A DNA stretch of 64,000 nucleotides, taken from NCBI RefSeq assembly GCF_000227135.1, contig NC_018263.1:1703367-1767366 (forward strand). The letters run 5' to 3'. The DNA is from Leishmania donovani. Taxonomy: Eukaryota > Euglenozoa > Kinetoplastea > Trypanosomatida > Trypanosomatidae. This document shows, one piece after another, positions 39,576 to 49,171 of the stretch. The notes beneath the pieces are model-generated. The model saw nothing but the letters and a program-made list of their open reading frames with translations. It was not told where the DNA came from and made no database searches. The position numbers and the translations under genes are program-made. How positions within the stretch are numbered: the stretch's first letter is position 1; every line of letters starts with the position of its first letter.

Positions 39576-40685
39576 ATGCTGTACATCAGTAGCGGCCTTG
39601 TGGGTCGCAAGGCGATGAGCGGTGAGCTGTCCCCTGAGGAGGACACGTCGGGTGCCAAGGTACTCCTCATCAACATGCGCAGCCATCAGTCTGATCTGCT
39701 CGACCAAGCGCAGCGGAGCAACGTCAACCGTCGCAGATTTTTTCTCGACATTCTCCACTGCAACGAAGACTTGCACAGGCCGGGTGTGCCCAGCTTCGAC
39801 GTGATGCAGCTGGAAAAACTGAAACTCTCGGCAGACCACACGCACGAGGACTGGATAGAGCTGGCGCAGCTCATAAAGAAGGAGTACCACCACTACCGCG
39901 GTTTTGTGGTGGAGAGCGGGTCAGACAACATGGTCACTACCTCCACGGCGGTCAGCTTCTTACTCGAGAACCTCGGCAAGCCGGTCATTTTCACAGGCTC
40001 ACTCATCCCCGGTCATCGCATCTACACCGACATGACGCGGAACATTATCCTCGCCTTGGCGTTCGCCAGCTGTAGCCAGATCTGTGATGTGTGCATTCTC
40101 TTTGACGAGATGCTCTACCGCGCAAATCGCACCATCAAAATGAGTCGTTGCAGCTTGCGCCCCTTCGACTCGCCGCACTTCCCTCCTATCGCATCCATGC
40201 GCGGCGGTGTCCTGATAATTCGCAAGGTACTGCTCCGTCCGCACCCCACCGGCCGACTGCGCATCGAAGCAGAGTTGTCCACGAAGGTGCTGACGCTCGA
40301 GCTGGGCCCGGGAGCGCCGTTTGAGTTTTTCCGAGCTGCCATTGAGTACACAAGCGCTCCGGCCCTCATCCTGCGCTGCTACGGCAGCGGTAACGGGCCG
40401 ACCCGGCGTGACTTTATGAAGCGCCTCCTCGCCATAGCGAAGACTCGCGACTTGGTGGTGGTGATTTGCACGCACAACCGCTACGGGGTGGTGGCGCTGT
40501 CCGAATACGAAGCGGGGCGTCAGCTTATGGGGGCTGGGGCCATCAGCGCCGGTGACATGACTCACGAGGCGGCCATGGTGAAGCTCAAGTACCTGTTCGG
40601 TCTTGGCATGTCTCCGGAGCAGGTGCGCAAGTACTTTGCTGTGGACATGCGCGGCGAAGTATCGTCGCCGTCCGCGAAGCTGTGA
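39576..40685 (+). CDS. Type I (cytoplasmic) L-asparaginase-like protein with altered active site
   Basis: Member of the bacterial-type asparaginase fold family (369 aa). Family signatures are GFVVESGSDNMVTTSTAVSF (109-128) followed by LENLGKPVIFTGSLIPG, then LYRANRTIKMSRCSLRPFDS (180-199) and CYGSGNGP (268-275). Asparaginases use two Thr nucleophile sites. The first, in TGGTI near the N-terminus, is absent: the corresponding strand reads KVLLINMRSHQSD (28-40). The second site, HGTDT, is SGSDN here, so the Thr is Ser116 while the Asp (D117) and the Lys of the TTKVD-like motif (K188) remain. It may have lost asparagine hydrolysis or changed activity. The start at the first ATG agrees with an acceptor 20 bases upstream. 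Confidence 0.85.
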   Translation: MLYISSGLVGRKAMSGELSPEEDTSGAKVLLINMRSHQSDLLDQAQRSNVNRRRFFLDILHCNEDLHRPGVPSFDVMQLEKLKLSADHTHEDWIELAQLIKKEYHHYRGFVVESGSDNMVTTSTAVSFLLENLGKPVIFTGSLIPGHRIYTDMTRNIILALAFASCSQICDVCILFDEMLYRANRTIKMSRCSLRPFDSPHFPPIASMRGGVLIIRKVLLRPHPTGRLRIEAELSTKVLTLELGPGAPFEFFRAAIEYTSAPALILRCYGSGNGPTRRDFMKRLLAIAKTRDLVVVICTHNRYGVVALSEYEAGRQLMGAGAISAGDMTHEAAMVKLKYLFGLGMSPEQVRKYFAVDMRGEVSSPSAKL

Positions 40686-41402
40686 AGCGCCCTGGAGAGC
40701 GCTAGCTCCATGTAGGGCGTAAGAAGACACCGGATTCACTGTTCCTATACGCCAGCGTCTCCGCGGGTGCTTGTCGGAGTACGATGACGCCTTCTCTTCC
40801 CTGCCGTAACACTATCTCCATCCTCAGGCTTGCGCGCATGTTTTCCGCTATGTTTTTTTTTGTTCTTGCGGTGCGGGCGGGAGGGGCGAGGGGCGTTGTT
40901 TGGTTTCTCCGACTCCTTACCGACGGATATGTCAGCACTATAGTTGGACGTGCTCGTTGTACTTGTGCACAAGCGCACAGGAGCGCGAAGAGGAAAAACA
41001 TGTTGCACCAACCATGCAATCCAAGCCAACGGGGGGACACTCCCCTTCTTCTTGGCGAGGTGTACTGCACGGCATAAGCTGTCGGAGCAGATGACTGTCG
41101 CTTACCGAAACACGACGTGATATTCTGCGCCGTCGCCCCTACATGTCTCAGGCCTTCCGCTGCCCCCTTTCTCCCTTCACTCTCCTGTGACCCAGCTTCT
41201 GTACCAGGCCCCTTGCTTTCCTGAGGGACGGGTGGGTAGGTGGGTGGTGGTGCCGTGCACGCTCGCGGGGTCTTTGCGCTGTCGCGACATCTCTATACTA
41301 TGCTCTCTCTATCGTCCTTTTTGTCTATTTTTTTTTCTTTCTTTGTGATTCTCCTCATATCCTGTCCGCCTGCCTGGCTCCGTCTCTGTCTGCGTCGCTC
41401 TC

Positions 41403-41420
41403 TGTGTGTGTGTGTGTGTG
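41403..41420. repeat. (TG)9 microsatellite
   Basis: Uninterrupted 18-base TG repeat in the spacer. Confidence 0.95.
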
Positions 41421-41584
41421 TCTGCGTCCATCTATGACTGCACACCCCTGACTTGGAGCATGTACAGTAGTCGCGGCGGCGTAATCTTGCTTGGCTGGCG
41501 TTGAAGGCGCATCTATGGTTCACTGTGTGACACATCTGCGGTGTACCACACATCACGAAAAATATTCCATATATGTAGTTTGTT

Positions 41585-41602
41585 TATATATATATATATA
41601 TA
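41585..41602. repeat. (TA)9 microsatellite
   Basis: Uninterrupted 18-base TA repeat about 200 bases upstream of the RMDN-like gene. Confidence 0.95.
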
Positions 41603-41786
41603 TTGTTGTCGAATAAAACTAAGCATACCAAAATCTACCCATCCACGGAATCTTAGTGGAAAAGGCTGCCAGAAGACGCTGTGCAGAGCGATTCGGCATT
41701 CACGCACAGCTTTCACACACGCGCACACGTACACGTACATCCCTCTCGTCTGTCTCTCTCTTCCTTCTCCCGCTTTGGATAATTTT

Positions 41787-41788
41787 AG
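41787..41788 (+). promoter_or_regulatory. Candidate spliced-leader acceptor of the RMDN-like gene
   Basis: AATTTTAG directly after the C/T tract at 41745-41776. It gives a 25-base 5' UTR and fixes the start at the ATG at 41814. Confidence 0.5.
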
Positions 41789-41813
41789 GGGAGCAACGGG
41801 GCTGAAGAGTAAC

Positions 41814-42662
41814 ATGGGCAGTTCAAGCAGCAGACAGACGCCGCTGCCGGCGCGGTCCGCGAATACTGCTGCCACAGCCGAGGTGACGGCAAACACGACC
41901 GACTATCAGGAGTACATCAAGTTTCGTGACCAGCTTCTGGACTTTGCTCTCGGGGAGAGTGCCTTCGACTACACCGAGCGCCTCTTCGCCCAGAAGCCGG
42001 ACAGCCCCGAAGTCATGGCGCTACTAGCAGAGACCACCTTTTTGTATGATAAGACCAAAAACAAGGTATCGCGCGAGCACTGGTGCGATCGTCTGGACCT
42101 GCTGCAGCGCGGCGTCGACGTGAGCCGTAAGTGCATCAACGAGAACAAGGATTACGGCCCGTGCTATCGCACCTACGTCATGTGCGCCACACGCGAGGCG
42201 GAGGCACTCTACTACATGAAGAGTTTCACGGGACTGGGGCTTGTGGAAAACTACCAGGCCATCATGCGGAAGGGCGTCAAGGGGATGGAGCTGCTGCCAA
42301 CGGACGCGGAAATTCCCAACACCCTTGGCGCTCTGTGTGCGCGCTGTTGCTTCCGTTGGTACGACCCGTCGCGTGTGTACGCGTGGTTCTACGGGCTGCC
42401 AACGACGCGCAGGCTGCGTGAGCTGAGCGTGGACTTCCACAAGAAAGCGTGTGAGAACGACCCCAAGAACCTTGAGTACGCCTGCCGTTTGGCGCAGGCC
42501 TACTTCCAGCTAGGCGATCTGGCGAACGCGCGGCGATGGTATGTGAAGGTGCGCGATGAGATGCCGCCGCAGGAGCTGAAGGATGAGAAGTGGCAGGGCG
42601 TAGCACACACGCAGTTGTCCACGGCCTTTGTGAAGCCCAAGTGGAATGTGCCGTTTGCTTAA
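41814..42662 (+). CDS. TPR protein resembling regulator of microtubule dynamics (RMDN), predicted N-myristoylated
   Basis: 282 aa when started at the ATG after the splice acceptor. It then begins MGSSSSRQ, a textbook N-myristoylation signal (Gly2 with Ser at positions 5-6), so the protein is probably anchored to a membrane, possibly flagellar or plasma. The body is helical with TPR-like repeats. The order of blocks (GVDVSRKCINENKDYGPCYR; EIPNTLGALCARCCFRWYDP; HKKACENDPKNLEYACRLAQ then AYFQLGDLANARRWYVKVRD) matches the layout of metazoan RMDN/FAM82 proteins, including the conserved insertion with a Trp-Tyr pair before the penultimate repeat. A generic TPR protein is the alternative. The longer frame starting at GTG 41541 would hide the myristoylation site and runs through a TA repeat. 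Confidence 0.65.
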   Translation: MGSSSSRQTPLPARSANTAATAEVTANTTDYQEYIKFRDQLLDFALGESAFDYTERLFAQKPDSPEVMALLAETTFLYDKTKNKVSREHWCDRLDLLQRGVDVSRKCINENKDYGPCYRTYVMCATREAEALYYMKSFTGLGLVENYQAIMRKGVKGMELLPTDAEIPNTLGALCARCCFRWYDPSRVYAWFYGLPTTRRLRELSVDFHKKACENDPKNLEYACRLAQAYFQLGDLANARRWYVKVRDEMPPQELKDEKWQGVAHTQLSTAFVKPKWNVPFA

Positions 42663-43787
42663 CCTGAACTGTCGAGTGTGTGCGCGTGTGTGTAGAACAC
42701 GGTGGCAGCAGGGGAAGGGGTGGGGAGCCAGCGAGGCTGCAGAGGGCGGTGGTTGGCGCTGTTGTTGTTTTTTTTGTTCGTGCTACTGATGTGGGCTGTT
42801 CTCACCGCCTGCGTTGTTGACCTTCGCTCTTTTCTTTCTTCTGTGGCTCCCCGCGCGCCCTTCCGATGACTGCTCTTCTCCCTCCTTATCTCACGTTTCA
42901 CAGCTGACGATGGTGGTGCGGGTGTGATGACGGCGTGTCAACGACCGTGCCCTGCCGCAGTGGTGGCAGCAGCCGGGGGAGGGGCTCACTCCATTTGGGT
43001 TCTTCTGTTCTCCTTTTCTTAGGTTGTCCTTTTCACCTTTCACTTCCTCTGTTGGCCAGTTTTTCACTCTCCACCTCAGAACTGCATACAGGCGAACAGC
43101 ACGGTTGTGATTTACCTCGATTTTTCTTGGCGCCGACCCGAGTCCAGTGCTGGGGCGTTCACATCGCGAAGAGACTGCGTGAAGCGACGAAGCGAAGAGT
43201 GAGGCAGGAGAGAGAAGGTGGTGACGCTGCAACTCTCACCACCACCATCTGCCTTCGACTTCTCTGCTATCGAAGTGCTCTACTCTCTTTTTCGTCCTCC
43301 GCCTTGCCTCCTCTTCCTGTGTGGGAAGCGTGCGCCTGCCATTGTGTGTGCGGGCGCATGCGTGATGCCCATTTGAATGAAGTGGTGGCGGTGCATGCTG
43401 GACGCTGTGGGGGCGAGATTTGTGGTGGCCATGCGTACGCGCCGGTACACTGCCGTCGCGCACACCGCACTTTTCCTCTCTCTCTCTCACTCACGGTCTG
43501 CGCCTTTCTTCCTCTCACCCGACGCCTGACGGACGCTGCTTTCGTTCGCGGCGTGTCGTCTTGTTCTCAATCGCTCCTCATAATCGCCCTATCATCCCTA
43601 CTTTTGTGTGTGTGCACGCGCTTCGTAACCGCACCGCGTTCACGTTATCTGTTGTACTCTCCGGAGCAGGTGAATTCATCCTCAGTCGGCGTCGTGCTCC
43701 CTAGTTGTCCTTTGTTTTGCGCCGGATTCGCTAGCGCCCCAGCAGCTTCGCCGCCGTCTCCACTTCTTTCTCTCCTTCTTCCACAAT
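42663..43787. other. Intergenic spacer
   Basis: 1.1 kb. The frames here are open for long distances (for example one running into the next gene from 42935) but composition is C/T-rich and protein-like blocks are absent. It ends with a C/T tract at 43749-43781 that abuts the ATG of the next gene. Confidence 0.55.
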
Positions 43788-45818
43788 ATGCTTCGCCGAC
43801 TTGTATCCTGCGCATCGCCGTTGCGCTTGCGGGGCTGTGGTGCGGCCACTGTCTTTGGCAATGCCCGTTTTGCTTCCACGGCGAACGCATCGGCAGCACC
43901 GCCCACGAGCTCCCCCAAGGCGCCGACCTACGGCACTGTTCCCGATATCCCGAACCTGAACTTCCTTTCCAGTCCTGATAACCTGCTTAACACCGTGGAT
44001 GGCACGGTGGACGTGTGCGAGGCGTTGCTGAAGGAGATTCCAAAGGCGAAGACGCCGCAGGCAAAGCATGACCTAATCGATTCCACCAGCAACGTGCTCT
44101 GCCTGCTGCTGGACCCGTGCGAATTTGTACGTCAAATCCACCCAGACGAGAACTACAAGCGTAGCGCCTCCCTCGCCTTCCAGAAGGGGTACGAGTACAT
44201 GTGCGAGGTGAACTCGCGGCGCGACCTCTACGACGTCATTAAGGAGCTAGATAGCTCGGAAGGCCGCAAAGGCCTGACGCCAGAGTCCGTCAAGAATGTT
44301 GTGCAGCTGAGGAGGGACATGGAGAGCAACGGCATTCATCTTCCAGACGCGCAGCGCGCCAAGGTGACGGAGATGAACATCGAGAAGGAAGAACTGGCGA
44401 TGCGCTTCTTGACAGAGCAGGGCTCGGCCAACCCTTTCGGCACTCTCCGGTACCTTCTTCAGTGCCGCTACGAGCTGGCGCAGTTGCTGGGGTTCGAGAG
44501 CTACGCAGAGCAACAGCTGCGCGGGACGATGCTGGAGAATCAGGAGAACGTGTGGCACTTCCTTTGTAGCATTGCGAGCAAATATCGTCAGCAGGCGGAG
44601 GCGGAGATGGACCTCATCCGTAAACACGTCGGCGAGGTGCGCAATCGTGCCAACATCACCGATGAATACCGAGCCCGCGTTGCGTCCTCGATGCGGCGCG
44701 ATGCAGAGCCGGAGAATGCGCTCGAATACTTCTCCGTCGCGAACTGCGTGCGCGGCATTCAGTGTCTCTGCTCGGAGGTCTTCGGCGTGAAGCTGGAGGA
44801 GGTCCCCCTCAACCCCGAAGAGGTCATCAATAACAGTGTCAAGAAGTTTCATGTGTACGATGAGCACAAGAGGTTTCTCGGCGTGATTGTGCTGGACATG
44901 TACATGAACGAGATGAAGTACTGCCAGGCTGGCCACTTGACGCTGCAGCTCGGCTGCGTGCCGCACCAGGAGGCCCTCGCCACAGTGGGGCTGCGCTTAC
45001 CGAAGCGGCAGTACCCGGTAGTTGTGCTCACGGCAAATGTTGGCGCGCTGAAGCCGGCGCAGCGCCGCCCCGATGGCACATACGACGACGAGGCCACCCT
45101 AATGCAGCCGAACGAGGTGACGACCGTTTTCCATGAGTTTGGCCACGCCATGCATACCATCTTTGGACAGACCCAGGTGCAAAACTTGGCCGGCACGCGC
45201 GCAAGCATCGACTACGTCGAGACTTTCTCGCAGCTCTTTGAGCAGTTCCTCTCGTCCCACGAGTTCTTGAAGCTGTGGGCGCACCGCATCAACACCCGTG
45301 AGCCGATCTCCTTCGACATTGTGCAGAAGCGCAACAGCGCGGCGAACATGTTCAAGCACCTGGATATGCTGGACCAGGTGGTGCTCTCCGCGGTGGACCA
45401 GGCGCTGCACGGGCCGCAGCCGTTAACGGTGTACTTCCCGCACGGCGACCAGGGTCACGTGGGCAAGCGCACGCTCGGTGACCTGGGCGACTACGGCCGT
45501 GGTGGTTTCAACATGGCACGGGCCCTCATTCAGGTGGCGAAGCCGGTCTCCGTCGCGGAGCCGACCGAGACCGGCGTCCTGAGTACGCTCTCCTTTGAGC
45601 ACCTTTCGGGATACCCTGCAGGCTACTACGGCTACCTCTACAGCCTGAGCGTGGCGCGTCGAATCTGGACGAAAAAGTTCGAGCGCGACCCGCTCAACCG
45701 CGATGCCGGGCGTGAGTTGGCAGAGAAAGTCATGTGCCACGGCGCCGCCTGTGACCCACGCGAAACCATCGAGAAATACCTCGGCGACAACCTCACAGAT
45801 ATTGATATTTGGGCCTAA
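43788..45818 (+). CDS. MIP: Mitochondrial intermediate peptidase (M3A metallopeptidase)
   Basis: Zinc endopeptidase that removes a short second presequence piece from imported mitochondrial proteins. 676 aa, close to the human enzyme. The N-terminus (MLRRLVSCASPLRLRGCG...) is a good mitochondrial presequence. The zinc motif HEFGH is at 449-453 and the third ligand Glu at 478, 25 residues after the last His, exactly the thimet-family spacing. The C-terminal block LSFEHLSGYPAGYYGYLYSL, then SVARRIWTKKFERDPLNR resembles MIP in particular rather than cytosolic thimet oligopeptidase. The ATG at 43788 is the first in the frame. Thimet-type oligopeptidase in mitochondria is the alternative. Confidence 0.9.
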   Translation: MLRRLVSCASPLRLRGCGAATVFGNARFASTANASAAPPTSSPKAPTYGTVPDIPNLNFLSSPDNLLNTVDGTVDVCEALLKEIPKAKTPQAKHDLIDSTSNVLCLLLDPCEFVRQIHPDENYKRSASLAFQKGYEYMCEVNSRRDLYDVIKELDSSEGRKGLTPESVKNVVQLRRDMESNGIHLPDAQRAKVTEMNIEKEELAMRFLTEQGSANPFGTLRYLLQCRYELAQLLGFESYAEQQLRGTMLENQENVWHFLCSIASKYRQQAEAEMDLIRKHVGEVRNRANITDEYRARVASSMRRDAEPENALEYFSVANCVRGIQCLCSEVFGVKLEEVPLNPEEVINNSVKKFHVYDEHKRFLGVIVLDMYMNEMKYCQAGHLTLQLGCVPHQEALATVGLRLPKRQYPVVVLTANVGALKPAQRRPDGTYDDEATLMQPNEVTTVFHEFGHAMHTIFGQTQVQNLAGTRASIDYVETFSQLFEQFLSSHEFLKLWAHRINTREPISFDIVQKRNSAANMFKHLDMLDQVVLSAVDQALHGPQPLTVYFPHGDQGHVGKRTLGDLGDYGRGGFNMARALIQVAKPVSVAEPTETGVLSTLSFEHLSGYPAGYYGYLYSLSVARRIWTKKFERDPLNRDAGRELAEKVMCHGAACDPRETIEKYLGDNLTDIDIWA

Positions 45819-46216
45819 AAGAATGGTAAGCAGGTGCGTGTCTCGCTCTCTCTGCGTGCGTGCGCCGGCCAGCCGCTGCGGTTCGAATCACACAAGAGTA
45901 ATCGCGGGAGGGGGGGGGTAGAGGCTCAGGTAGTCCGCGAAAGAGTCGCGCATGCGTGTATGCATGTTTGGAGGTGGGAGCTGTGGGGGCGGTGGTGGTG
46001 GCCGTGGCGACGCAGAGTCCTGCAACGGAGCGTTTCTGCGTGTCATGTGACGAGCTCGTGTTCGAAGATCATCGTTGCTTCCCGGAGATGAATTCGTCCT
46101 CTTCTTTTTTTTTAAATATATACGCACCTCTCCCCGCCGTACTTTGGCATTCACAAAGGTCCGTTCTCCCCCCTCTCCCCTCTCTACTTCCCTCCCCGTC
46201 GTGCCGCTGTCTTGGC

Positions 46217-46218
46217 AG
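46217..46218 (+). promoter_or_regulatory. Strong candidate spliced-leader acceptor without an obvious gene
   Basis: A nearly pure C/T tract (about 46161-46213) ends in CTTGGCAG. The first ATGs are at 46245 and 46249. The second opens a 142-codon frame to 46677 beginning MNMAAERFAHQAWRALRSVW, whose first 25 codons have coding-like third positions; the rest does not look coding. Confidence 0.4.
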
Positions 46219-47114
46219 GTGCTCACAGTCGCTGGGCTGCTGCTATGGATGAACATGGCTGCCGAGCGGTTCGCCCACCAGGCCTGGCGAGCACTGCGCT
46301 CCGTTTGGTATGCTGCGAACGCCTCATCTTTATTCCTCCACCATCCTCTCCCTCTCTGTGTCTGTGTGCTAGGGGGCGTGCGCAGATGTCTTCTTCACGC
46401 ACGCATGATCTGTTCATCTCTGTATCCCGCTTTTCCGTCTTGCGGAGGCGCATGCACCAGTAATGTGCGGCTTAGTTCTCGGAAGTGGCACTTAAAAGAA
46501 TACAAGGAAGGAAGAGGTTGTTACAAGCAAACAAAAAGGAAAGCAACGGCTGTGGCAAGACGGTTAGAGAGAGAAAAAGACAGCGTGATAACTACACCAT
46601 CCCAAGGCGCACCCCAAGAGGTGCATCGAAGCCCGCGCTTAAGCAGAGGAGAAAATGCTCACCACCATCGCAGGTGACCACCGCCCACTACTGAACCTCC
46701 ATCAACGCGGGGCGAAGGGTGTGAAGGACAGACGTTGATCACCGCTCCCTCCCCCCTGCCAAACACGGCAGTGTGCTGATGTAATGGCGGATTCTCTCCG
46801 TTTCTTTGCTTCACTTTGACCTCGTCTCGGTCGCCTGCTTATCGTGTCGTAACCCTTGCGTGCAACGGCTCCCTCGGCTGTCTTTTGGCTTCCCGCTTTG
46901 GACTCGTTCTCCCTTCACACCGATGTATGCGGTGCTGCGGTGCGAGAGTCGACTCGCTGGCGCTCTCTCTTTCTGTTGGCACACACGCACACTTCCATTT
47001 CACCCACGTACGCCTTGTCTCCGCCGGGCAGTCCGTTGTGCGCCGCTCTTTTTGCGACTCCTCGCAGCTGGCCTTGAAACCCCCCCCCCACTCCCGTCCC
47101 CTGCCGATCTTCTC

Positions 47115-47116
47115 CA
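47115..47116 (+). promoter_or_regulatory. Candidate spliced-leader acceptor
   Basis: First AG after a C-rich tract (47078-47114). It gives a 50-base 5' UTR for the gene at 47167. Confidence 0.5.
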
Positions 47117-47166
47117 GTTCGACCCGCTCCAACGCAAGCCCTTTTGATTTGTTTCTCACGTGAGTC

Positions 47167-47649
47167 ATGATGCGCTCCTCGTTCGTGCATAAGGCGGCCG
47201 CCGCAGCGGCTGGTGGGGGTATGACCGCAACGTCTAGCGATCACAAGATGGCATCGCTGCACAAGCTTCTCACTGGTGAGGTGCAGTTCCGCAACAACGC
47301 CCTGCTGAAGGCGTGCAACATCGAGCACAACTTCGGTTCCAAGTGGAAGTCAGACATTGAGGCGTACGCGAAGTGCCTGCCGCCGGACGAGAGGAGCTGT
47401 CTGGAGCGCCAGGTCGCGCGCGTCACGCTGACGCGCTACACGACTCGCGAGCTTGCCGAGTACTGCGGCGAGGGCCCGGAGCACGTGGACGCGGTGGCGC
47501 GTGAGGCGAACATTGCACAGGCCAAGGCGTATGCGCAGAAAAACGGCGCCGACAAGCTGGAGGCCTACGTGAAAGCCGAGTCTAAGAACGCCGGCTGGTC
47601 CGAGGCCGAGGCGAAGAACTTTATGGATGCCGTGAAAGCGGCCAAATAA
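47167..47649 (+). CDS. Unrecognised small protein, possibly mitochondrial (160 aa)
   Basis: I do not recognise the family. It starts at ATG 47167 (a second ATG follows directly), 50 bases after a strong acceptor. The first 25 residues are Ala/Gly/Ser-rich with a few basic residues and could be a targeting sequence. The rest is a mixture of helices with four cysteines: two in the stretch from KACNIEHNFGS to AYAKCLPPDERSC, one further in that stretch, and one in EYCGEG. The C-terminal 60 residues are Ala/Lys/Glu-rich helix. The size, cysteines and leader resemble the many lineage-specific subunits of trypanosomatid respiratory complexes, but there is no direct evidence for that role. Confidence 0.78.
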   Translation: MMRSSFVHKAAAAAAGGGMTATSSDHKMASLHKLLTGEVQFRNNALLKACNIEHNFGSKWKSDIEAYAKCLPPDERSCLERQVARVTLTRYTTRELAEYCGEGPEHVDAVAREANIAQAKAYAQKNGADKLEAYVKAESKNAGWSEAEAKNFMDAVKAAK

Positions 47650-49171
47650 GCGCTTGCCAAGAAACCGTCCAGCGAGGCGTGAGGGGTGGTGACGTCGCGC
47701 TGCACTTGCTAACCTGGTCTGGACGATATCGTGCCCATCGTTGATCGTAGGCAAGCTTTCGTGTCTTTGCTGATCCGCCTCTGTGTGACCCTTCTCTCGC
47801 TTTCTGTGCTCTGTGTGCAGCACCGGCACCCTCTCTCTCTCTGCACGAGGCAGAGGCGCTTATACGTGTGCGTGTACAACAACAAAGAGAGGGCTCAGGC
47901 AGAAGCGGTTGCCGAAGTGGGTGTGCATGTGTGTGCACACACCAGGGGTCGGAGAAACATCGCGAATCAACACGGTAGGCACGCCCATGGACGAAGACGC
48001 GTGCGAGCCCCGCCATGCTTTTTTCTCGCTGTTCGCGTTGTTGTTGTTTTAGTGTAGTTTAGCGGACGAAAAGAAAATTGAAGCACTCTCGTTGGTGCGG
48101 TAACGCGCGTCAGTGAACAGGATGCCGGCGTTCCAGGGTGCGCGCATGTGTCTGTGAAACTTGTGAGTTGGTGAAGGAGGAACGCATGAGGGAAGGGGAT
48201 GGCGATGGTGGTGGACCAGAACTAGAGACAAGTACTGCCCTTGAAGTGGCCATGGGGATGCCAAAGAGGCGCTCGGGGCTTCGGATGTCTCCTGAGGCGT
48301 TTTTTGTTGTTTTGCGAATCTGTACTTGATGGCGTGCTGGTGCCTGTTTCCCTGCGTTCCGTTGTGCACACCCACCCACACACACGCCCCCTTCTCCCCT
48401 CTCTCTATCGCGACGCGCTGAACCCAAGAAATGACGACGGCCTAGGAAAGGAAGAGCTCTTCTTCGATTAAAAAAAAAAAAAACAGCAAGAAAATATTGA
48501 CACGACAGCGTACTAGTCACGCGTATCATTGGTACGAGGAAAGGGACTAGCCTATCGTAAGAGAAGATCGGAGCTACTGCAGCTCTCAAAATGTTCGCTG
48601 ACGACCGCCGGTCGAGGATCGATAGCGTTGCAGGATCGGCGTATTGGAGCCGAACCTTGCGGCACTTCTATGATCATCGCCGCCTGCATTTCCGACGCGT
48701 GCCGTTTCGTCCAAACGGTGGGGTGGCGGTGGTGTTGACAGCTTCAGGGTCATCATGTTGTGACCTATCGGTGAGAACTCCACTCTTCGTCTCATCTTAC
48801 TAATCGTGCATCCTCCGGTGAGGCTTGACCTTTTCCTTTGGTAGTCGTTTTGTTTTCACACTCCCCCACGTCGAGGAAAGCCTCACACGGCCGAAGATCA
48901 CGCCTCTGCCACAGCTGAAGGAGGCGGGCCTGACAGACACGAGAGCGACCAGACCTTCACATTGGCGGGAGGGGGCGTCTCCCCGTTCCGCTGTTCTTTT
49001 CCACGTTTGGCGCCGTTCTCTTTTCATTGGCTCCCGGTGAGCACCGGTGATTGAGTGCTGGAGCGCATCAGCCGTCCGTGCGTGGAATCGCCCAAGAAGC
49101 AGCCGGCTTTGTATTCCTCTTTACCGCTGCGTACTGCTGGCATACACCCCCTGCAAATCTCGCATATAACA
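47650..49171. other. Intergenic spacer
   Basis: 1.5 kb. A mixture of C/T patches (47760-47860), a poly-A run (about 48471-48483) and unassigned short frames. The frame of the next gene is open upstream to 49055 but lacks a credible ATG. Confidence 0.55.

Larger units (their letters stand above)
40686..41813. other. Intergenic spacer with TG and TA microsatellites
   Basis: 1.1 kb without a supported gene. It holds (TG)9 at 41403-41420, (TA)9 at 41585-41602 and a C/T tract (41745-41776) before the next gene. An upstream GTG frame into the next gene (from 41541) is not credible because of the acceptor at 41787. Confidence 0.6.
45819..47166. other. Intergenic spacer with one internal strong splice signal
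   Basis: 1.35 kb. It contains a strong C/T tract ending in AG at 46217-46218 with a short open frame behind it (see that entry), a poly-C run at about 47080-47089, and a second strong acceptor at 47115-47116 that serves the next gene. A GTTCGAATC sequence at 45881 resembles a tRNA T-loop but has no supporting stem. Confidence 0.55.

Noticed and set aside
41541..41813. Upstream extension of the RMDN-like protein from a GTG
   Set aside because: It reads through a TA microsatellite and a polypyrimidine tract with AG at 41787-41788; GTG starts are not expected in this organism.
42935..43978. 347-codon frame overlapping the start of the peptidase gene
   Set aside because: It is a different frame over C/T-rich leader DNA, with a Ser/Leu/Phe/Cys-dominated translation; the peptidase frame is clearly the real one.
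45876..45895. GTTCGAATC, resembling a tRNA T-loop
   Set aside because: The flanking bases do not pair as a T-stem, and no acceptor stem, D-arm or anticodon arm can be placed around it.
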